64,000 bases of DNA. It comes from Diplonema papillatum (taxonomy: Eukaryota > Euglenozoa > Diplonemea > Diplonemida > Diplonemidae). Position 1 is the stretch's first letter; every line of letters begins with the position of its first letter. Position numbers and translations under genes: made by a program. Below, one piece after another: positions 57,765 to 64,000 of this stretch. The DNA lies in NCBI GenBank assembly GCA_030068145.1, contig JAPJBO010000318.1:124001-188000 (forward strand), given 5' to 3'. A model generated the notes under the pieces. That model saw only the letters and a program-made list of their open reading frames with translations. It had not been told where the DNA came from and did not search any database.

Positions 57765-58025
57765 TTCAAAGGCCGCGGAGGTCAGCGGACCGGAGCTACC
57801 GGAGAGGGTGTGTGCGTTGTGTGGTAACCTGATACGTGTGTGTGTGTGCGATGATGTGGGTTTGCGTGGCAGCCTGATACGTGTGCGCTGGCTGCTACAC
57901 GAGCTTGATGCTCCGCATGGATGCTTGGTGCCGTGTGCCGTGGGCACCGCCCGCCTGCACACGGGGATTCGTTTGCGACAATAAAACCTCGGAGGGAAAA
58001 GACTGCGTGTTTATCCCACTCAAGA
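57765..58025 (+). repeat. ~255-bp dispersed repeat, copy
   Basis: Third full copy of the TTTCAAAGGCCGCGG family, with an expanded TGTG tract and one extra C in CGCCTGCACACGG. Its left edge cuts the MITE. Confidence 0.88.
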
Positions 58026-58072
58026 AAACATAGCTATTTATTAGCGTTATTTGTGGATTATTCACTGTGATT

Positions 58073-58175
58073 AATAGAGGAAAAAGGCACTCGAGTTTTT
58101 TATTTTTTGGCCACGAGTGCCGGGAGGCACGAGTGACCAAAAAATAAAAAAACGAGAGTGCCTTTTTCCTCTATT
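58073..58175. repeat. 103-bp near-perfect palindrome (foldback)
   Basis: Arms of ~48 bp, starting AATAGAGGAAAAAGGCACTC and ending GAGTGCCTTTTTCCTCTATT, are complementary except for a few positions, with a GGG-sized centre. CACTG and CAGTG just outside extend the symmetry. No coding content. Confidence 0.9.
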
Positions 58176-58455
58176 CAGTGGAAAACATAATTTTTTTGCA
58201 TCGGTCACAAAATTGAGTCACTCCCCAGCCATTTCTTACGCGCTGAAATATGGCCTCATGCAAAAAAAGCCGTGAGAAAACCTTTTTGCCCCGAATCGTC
58301 CGTTACAAAAAACCTGACACCACGAGCATCTAAGGTGACAGACCACTATGCCGATAAGGGAGCGCGCAGAATTTTTGAGCAGTTCGAGTCGACTTTGAGC
58401 TCATCCGGAGTCCTAGACGCCAGCAAAGCGCAGAAACAGAGCTGGCTGGAGTGCC

Positions 58456-58689
58456 TCAGAGTCGAGAGATGAACCTCTGTGCCTGAGGTCCCTCAGGCTT
58501 TGCCTTCTGCAGAGAATTCCTTGCCCCGTTTGGTGCAGTTCCCTTCAGGAAACCCCCGTCTGCTGTGAATTCCTGCAACAATTCGTTCTCGTACATTTGT
58601 GAACGTGCAAATATCACCATTGGCGTTCCGTCTGCACCGATGGCAGCGCCAAAGATGGCAGCAAAGGCAGCACCAAAGCGTTCTAACAA
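58456..58689 (-). CDS. hypothetical ORF, 77 codons
   Basis: Reads MLERFGAAFAAIFGAAIGAD, a Gly/Ala-rich possibly membrane-inserting start, then IFARSQMYENELLQEFTADG and a basic tail. No family recognised. A plus-strand frame just upstream (58272-58472, HYADKGARRIFEQFESTLSS) also looks protein-like. The two could be remnants of separate genes. Confidence 0.25.
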   Translation of the reverse strand: MLERFGAAFAAIFGAAIGADGTPMVIFARSQMYENELLQEFTADGGFLKGTAPNGARNSLQKAKPEGPQAQRFISRL

Positions 58690-58941
58690 GTAGCTCTCAG
58701 AGGACCACCTCGCACCGCTCTTTCTCCTTCTCTTTCGTCATCAGCACAGCGTTCCTCGTGTGTTCCGACTCACTTTCGGTTGTGCATCAGTCATTTACTT
58801 GGTTAGCGACCATTTTTGTTCACTTTTGTGTCATTTATGTGCATCACACATCCTCATTTTTTTGTGCTGTCCCATATTTTTGGAGCCGTGACATAATGAG
58901 CGTTTGCGTGACATAATGAGCGTTTGCGTGACATAATGGAG

Positions 58942-59250
58942 CAGGGCTTACGCTCCGTTTTCGGTCTCAGAGAAAATACGTGTGGTCCACATGTGGGCGC
59001 TTAAGGTCCGACGGGAAAAAAACCTTTCCTCACGTGCGACGGCAAAAAAAATAGCGTCGCTAGGTAGCTACTGGACTTGGCGACACCTGGCTGTGCGGCC
59101 TTGACCACTAGTGGGCCTAGACTCCCCTGCATGTGGCCAATAAATCAAAATCCACACGTGGTACCTGTGGATCCACACGTGGGGGAACAAAATCCAAAAA
59201 GAATTAACGTGTGGAAATCCACACGTTCCACACGTGGAGCGTAAGCCCTG
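58942..59250 (-). mobile_element. complete hAT-type MITE
   Basis: Reverse orientation, ~309 bp, termini CAGGGCTTACGCTCC / GGAGCGTAAGCCCTG, flanked by TAATGGAG on both sides (58934-58941, 59251-59258). Confidence 0.93.
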
Positions 59251-59307
59251 TAATGGAGTGAAGAAATTTTGTGACTCATGCAAAAAAAAACCTTTCCCCT
59301 CATGTCA

Positions 59308-59365
59308 GTGGCTTATATATGGGTCTGGTGCTCGGACCAAGTCCGAGCAACAAAAAAAAAAAAAA
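59308..59365 (+). repeat. TATATA / 9-bp hairpin / A-tract module
   Basis: GGCTTATATATGGGTCTGG, then TGCTCGGAC-CAA-GTCCGAGCA (59329-59349), then an A14 tract. Reverse complement of 41124-41182. Confidence 0.8.
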
Positions 59366-59366
59366 C

Positions 59367-59865
59367 TAGCACAGAATGCCCTGGCTGAGGGGCCCAGTAG
59401 TAATGCTACAGTACAGCAGTCACACTAGCAGTAGACAGCACCGGTTACTGCACCTTTGGATCATCGTTGAAGCAACGTACAGCCTCAAATTTGGAACCTG
59501 CGACTGGCCCAATAGCTTGAAAAAAATTTCCGCGCCTGCGGCGCTGGTATTTCTGGCGTGTGTATTGTTTCATGACGTGTTGCCAAGAAAGCGAAGACCG
59601 CGGCTGTCCGCCCTGCTGTTGCAGATTACTGCCAAGTGTTCTTGAATGATCCCGGCACACTGCTACAGTACCCCAACACTCGCCTTCTTCGCATGGCTCT
59701 TTTGCTTCCGAAGGACAGTCTCTGTGATGGACAGTAGTGACAACCACAAAGAGGTGCACCCTGTCGGATACATAAACGTGCAGTTGTGCCGCAACTGGGA
59801 TTTTTAGTAACTCCGAGCAACTTATGGACAGTTACGTGGGAGGAATTTTTATATATAAGGCCCTG
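59367..59865 (-). repeat. ~497-bp repeat, inverted partner of 40425-40921
   Basis: Differs from the 40-kb copy at only a handful of positions, including loss of one base in the CTACTACT region and A/G changes. Its right edge (GGCCCTG) joins a truncated hAT MITE (59866-59968). Confidence 0.85.
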
Positions 59866-60207
59866 CCTCATGTGCAACGGCAAAAAAAAAATAGCGTCGC
59901 TAGGTAGCTACTGGACTTTGGCGACACCTGGCTGTGCGGCCTTGACCACTAGTGGGCCTAGACTCCCCGTAAAGCCCCAGCAAAGCTTGAAACGGGTGTC
60001 CTTTTTCTGAAGCGTGAGGCTGCGGCGGCAGTTCGACAATTATTACCAAGACCGGACCGGTGATGGGCCAGATCTTGGAGTTCAGTGTGCGGCCAGGGCT
60101 TACGCTCCACGTGTGGAACGTGTGGATTTCCACATGTTAGTTCTTTTTGGATTTTGTTCCCCCACGTGTGGATCCACAGGTACCACATGTGGATTTTGAT
60201 TTATTTC
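59866..60207. mobile_element. rearranged hAT MITE pieces around an inverted array fragment
   Basis: 59866-59968 is a MITE interior in reverse orientation. 59968-60082 is an inverted partial unit of the array to the right (GTAAAGCCCCAGCAAAGCTT ... GCCAGATCTTGGAG). 60094-60207 is a MITE left end in forward orientation that breaks off at the first array unit. Confidence 0.8.
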
Positions 60208-62370
60208 TATGAAAAGGATGCCGTCCTCTGATGCCTAGAGACCCATGGGCACCCGTATTGGGACAACTCGTGGAGCAGGTACCAACGACCTACGTGGACT
60301 GTCGTATCTCCAAGATCTGGCCCATCACCGGTCCGGCCTTCATCGTCCAGGCTGGATCGGTAATAATTGTCGAACTGCCGCCGCAGCCTCACGCTTCAGA
60401 AAAAGGACACCCGTTTCAAGCTTTGCTGGGGCTTTACGGGTTCTATAAAAAGGATGCCGACCTCTGATGCCTAGAGACCCATGGGCACCCGTATTGGGAC
60501 AACTCGTGGAGCAGGTACCAACGACCTACGTGGACTGTCGTATCTCCAAGATCTGGCCCATCACCGGTCCGGCCTTCATCGTCCAGGCTGGATCGGTAAT
60601 AATTGTCGAACTGCCGCCGCAGCCTCACGCTTCAGAAAAAGGACACCCGTTTCAAGCTTTGCTGGGGCTTTACGGGTTCTATAAAAAGGATGCCGACCTC
60701 TGATGCCTAGAGACCCATGGGCACCCGTATTGGGACAACTCGTGGAGCAGGTACCAACGACCTACGTGGACTGTCGTATCTCCAAGATCTGGCCCATCAC
60801 CGGTCCGGCCTTCATCGTCCAGGCTGGATCGGTAATAATTGTCGAACTGCCGCCGCAGCCTCACGCTTCAGAAAAAGGACAACGTGGCGTGATCAGTTTC
60901 AAGCTTTGCTGGGGCTTTACGGGTTCTATGAAAAGGATGCCGACCTCTGATGCCTAGAGACCCATGGGCACCCGTATTGGGACCAGTCGTACCAACCACC
61001 TACGTGCACTGTGGTATCTCCAAGATCTGGCCCATCACCGGTCGGGTCTTGGTAATTATTGTCGAACTGCCGCCGCAGCCTCACGCTTCAGAAAAAGGAC
61101 AACGTGGCGTGATCAGTTTCAAGTTTTGCTGGGGCTTTACGGGTTCTATGAAAAGGATGCCGACCTCTGATGCCTAGAGACCCATGGGCACCCGTATTGG
61201 GACAACTCGTGGAGCAGGTACCAACGACCTACGTGGACTGTCGTATCTCCAAGATCTGGCCCATCACCGGTCCGGCCTTCATCGTCCAGGCTGGATCGGT
61301 AATAATTGTCGAACTGCCGCCGCAGCCTCACGCTTCAGAAAAAGGACAACGTGGCGTGATCAGTTTCAAGCTTTGCTGGGGCTTTACGGGTTCTATGAAA
61401 AGGATGCCGACCTCTGATGCCTAGAGACCCATGGGCACCCGTATTGGGACCAGTCGTACCAACCACCTACGTGCACTGTGGTATCTCCAAGATCTGGCCC
61501 ATCACCGGTCGGGTCTTGGTAATTATTGTCGAACTGCCGCCGCAGCCTCACGCTTCAGAAAAAGGACAACGTGGCGTGATCAGTTTCAAGTTTTGCTGGG
61601 GCTTTACGGGTTCTATGAAAAGGATGCCGACCTCTGATGCCTAGAGACCCATGGGCACCCGTATTGGGACAACTCGTGGAGCAGGTACCAACGACCTACG
61701 TGGACTGTCGTATCTCCAAGATCTGGCCCATCACCGGTCCGGCCTTCATCGTCCAGGCTGGATCGGTAATAATTGTCGAACTGCCGCCGCAGCCTCACGC
61801 TTCAGAAAAAGGACAACGTGGCGTGATCAGTTTCAAGCTTTGCTGGGGCTTTACGGGTTCTATGAAAAGGATGCCGACCTCTGATGCCTAGAGACCCATG
61901 GGCACCCGTATTGGGACCAGTCGTACCAACCACCTACGTGCACTGTGGTATCTCCAAGATCTGGCCCATCACCGGTCGGGTCTTGGTAATTATTGTCGAA
62001 CTGCCGCCGCAGCCTCACGCTTCAGAAAAAGGACAACGTGGCGTGATCAGTTTCAAGTTTTGCTGGGGCTTTACGGGTTCTATGAAAAGGATGCCGACCT
62101 CTGATGCCTAGAGACCCATGGGCACCCGTATTGGGACAACTCGTGGAGCAGGTACCAACGACCTACGTGGACTGTCGTATCTCCAAGATCTGGCCCATCA
62201 CCGGTCCGGCCTTCATCGTCCAGGCTGGATCGGTAATAATTGTCGAACTGCCGCCGCAGCCTCACGCTTCAGAAAAAGGACAACGTGGCGTGATCAGTTT
62301 CAAGTTTTGCTGGGGCTATACGGGTTCTATTAAAGGACGCCGACCTCTGATGCCTAGAGACCCATGAGCA
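60208..62370 (+). repeat. tandem array, 236-bp units becoming a 247+220-bp higher-order repeat
   Basis: The marker ATGCCTAGAGACCCATG starts at 60231, 60467, 60703, 60950, 61170, 61417, 61637, 61884, 62104 and 62350. Spacing is 236, 236, then alternating 247 and 220. The 247-bp form gains 11 bp (ACGTGGCGTGATC near the middle). The 220-bp form has lost part of the CAACTCGTGGAGCAGG and GCCTTCATCGTCCAGGC segments. Units of the same type look identical. Every unit keeps an open frame of 68-84 codons (MPRDPWAPVLG...), which I treat as fortuitous. Confidence 0.93.
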
Positions 62371-62782
62371 CCCGTATTGGGCACTCGTGGAGCAGGTACC
62401 AACCACCTACGTGCGGTATACACCGCACGCCATCTCTTCGCTGCGAGGTCCAGATCCAGTTCCAGCAGCACCGCGCGGGTAGAAGGCCTGGACCAGCTCC
62501 CGATAGTCAAGCCGTACTTCGAAGTCAAAGCCTTGAAGCGAGCTGAGGCCTCTTCCGAAGCGAAAACAGAGCGGAACGTGCAGTTTTTTTTTTTTCTCGT
62601 TTTTTTCTTTTATTACACTTCGATAAGCCTCATCGGCGATAAGGAACAACCCGAAGTCCGCTAAAAACGAAGAGAAGGAAGAAAAGGACGACAGACGCAG
62701 AGAAGAAAAGAACGCAGACGATGCGCGAAGGAAAAAGGAAACACTCAGGAGGGATTCGTCATGTTGCCCATTATGTCAAGAA

Positions 62783-63020
62783 GTTTGTTGTTGTGCCACT
62801 TTTTGCGGAGACTACGTTCGCTTGGGGATCCGGGGTTGTAAGTCTCCGTGTGACTGTTGTCGGAAAGGTTTCTTTCAGGTATCGTATACTATGTACACTA
62901 TTTGTTGTTGTGCCACTTTTTGCGGAGACGACGTTCGCTTGGGGATCCGGGGTAGTAAAGTCTCCGTGTGACTGTTGTCGGAAAGGTTCCTTTAAGGTAT
63001 CGTATACTATGTACACTAGT
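62783..63020. repeat. direct duplication of ~120 bp with the motif block
   Basis: TTTGTTGTTGTGCCACTTTT to GTATACTATGTACACTA occurs twice in tandem (62785-62904, 62905-63020). Each copy includes GGGATCCGGGGT..TAA.GTCTCCGTGTGAC, the dispersed motif also seen at 6069-6165. Confidence 0.88.
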
Positions 63021-63530
63021 ATGCGCATCGTATCTGGGGCAGTGGCAACTACGTGTGCTTGCGTGTGTGTCTTTGTTGCCTACTGCCGACTATCCGACTT
63101 ATTTTCCTATTGTGTCTTGATTTTTGCAACCGACGAACCTCTTCGGATATTTCCCACAAAAGCAGGGTGCTTTCAAAAAAAGGAGAGGTGTGTGAGAGAG
63201 AGAGCGAGAGAGAGAGAGAGAGAGGTTCTAGAAGGGAACACAAGTACGGACGATGAGTCTGTTTGTTGCAAAGGAGAGACGGAGGAGAAAAACAGTTGAG
63301 AGGAAGTTGTGGCAAGAAAATATGTGGATGAACCGGATCCCAGCAACAGAGAAATGAAGGGAGATGAGGTGAGAGAGAGAGAGAGGGGTCTCGTTCGAAC
63401 CTTTACTCTCTTCAATGACAAAGACTTCGGTCAGAAACGTGAAGCCATCGGGGCGATTAACGCAACAAGTGTACTTAGAGAGAGTAACGTACCGACGCAC
63501 ATCGCGGTCAACTCTCCGTCACAGACGGCA
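63021..63530. other. no recognised gene; two (GA)n tracts
   Basis: GAGA tracts at 63195-63225 and 63370-63386. The 192-codon plus frame at 62721-63299 runs over repeats and a GA tract and is not supported as a gene. Confidence 0.5.
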
Positions 63531-63538
63531 GTGACGGG

Positions 63539-63874
63539 CAGGGCTTACGCTCCACGTGTGGAACGTGTGGATTTCCACACGTTATTTTTTTTGGATTTCC
63601 TTTCCCCCACGTGTGGATCCACAGGTACCACATGTGGATTTTGATTTATTTTTTCCTCCACATATATTTGCCTCAGGTTGGTCCACGTGCAGGGTGTGGC
63701 TAGGCCCACAAGACGCCAAGGCCGCACAGCCACGTGTCGCCAAGTTAGTAGTGACACTATTTTTCTTTGCCCGCCGCACATAGGGGGAAAGGTTTTTTTT
63801 TTTCTCTAACCTTGAGCGTCCACATGTGGACCACACGTATTTTCTCTGAGACCGAAAACGGAGCGTAAGCCCTG
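63539..63874 (+). mobile_element. complete hAT-type MITE
   Basis: 336 bp between perfect 15-bp inverted termini, flanked by GTGACGGG on both sides (63531-63538, 63875-63882). The longest complete copy. Confidence 0.93.
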
Positions 63875-63882
63875 GTGACGGG

Positions 63883-64000
63883 GCAAACTTTTTTTTTCCG
63901 GTGGAAGAGCAGGGGCTATTCTAATCCCAGAAATTCGGGAAAGCATGGTTGAAAAGTCTATAACATGGCCGGCAAGATTTTGTTTCCACGTTGAGCCAAG
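63883..64000. other. no recognised feature
   Basis: A T9 tract then unique sequence to the window edge. Nothing supported. Confidence 0.4.

Noticed and set aside
62721-63299. 192-codon plus ORF
   Set aside because: It crosses a direct duplication and a (GA)n tract; the Arg/Glu-rich tail comes from the microsatellite.
63980-64000. Possible dinoflagellate-type spliced-leader end (GAGCCAAG-like) at the window edge
   Set aside because: The orientation and sequence do not match a spliced leader beyond a few bases, and the window ends there.

Overview
This 64 kb window is nuclear DNA of an unidentified microbial eukaryote, most likely a protist or alga with a repeat-rich genome. The evidence is GT-AG spliced exons, degraded nuclear-type LSU and SSU rRNA pieces, three tyrosine-recombinase (YR) retroelements, a Penelope-like reverse transcriptase, hAT-type MITEs, and dense satellites and microsatellites. 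No prokaryotic operon, tRNA cluster or CRISPR array was seen. The species cannot be named from sequence alone; the SSU fragment is the best handle.

Layout. 1-1147 is a 62-bp satellite cut by the window edge, followed by an LSU rRNA fragment (~1670-1965), a ~195-bp satellite (2898-3690), dispersed repeats, a hAT MITE (5192-5497), a 1.65-kb TIR element (6305-7950) and minisatellites (8813-9730). 11339-26542 (minus) holds the best host gene, a cohesin SCC3/STAG homologue in three exons. Splice phases match across both introns and the predicted protein is 1347 residues, in line with the family. Its introns are swollen by partial copies of its own exons, a very long (TTG)n tract and a complete Gag-YR-RT retroelement (18792-23375) with split direct repeats. 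27-36 kb is a mosaic of short dispersed repeats, small open frames of unknown function, an SSU rRNA fragment (minus) and an A/C-skewed degraded ORF region. A Penelope-like RT follows (36771-37898). 39-44.5 kb contains dispersed repeats and an unknown small gene (42809-43369, minus) with several partial copies. 44528-47860 (minus) is a second Gag-YR-RT element with a deleted RT palm. 50026-55913 (plus) is a third YR element with order Gag, RT-RNase H, YR and repeats A1-B1A2-B2. 56-64 kb holds four families of dispersed repeats, three complete hAT MITEs with 8-bp target duplications, a 103-bp palindrome and a tandem array with a 467-bp higher-order period (60.2-62.37 kb).

How it fits together. 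Apart from SCC3 and one small unknown gene, almost everything is mobile or repeat-derived. The recurring theme is fragmentation: host exon pieces, rRNA pieces and repeat pieces are copied in short segments and re-embedded next to shared linker sequences. The most notable items are the two elements with YR before RT, one with an altered RT active-site motif (WIDN), the third element with its YR between the A2 and B2 repeats, and the repeated capture of host exon fragments. Many lengths and boundaries are read by eye and may be off by a few bases.
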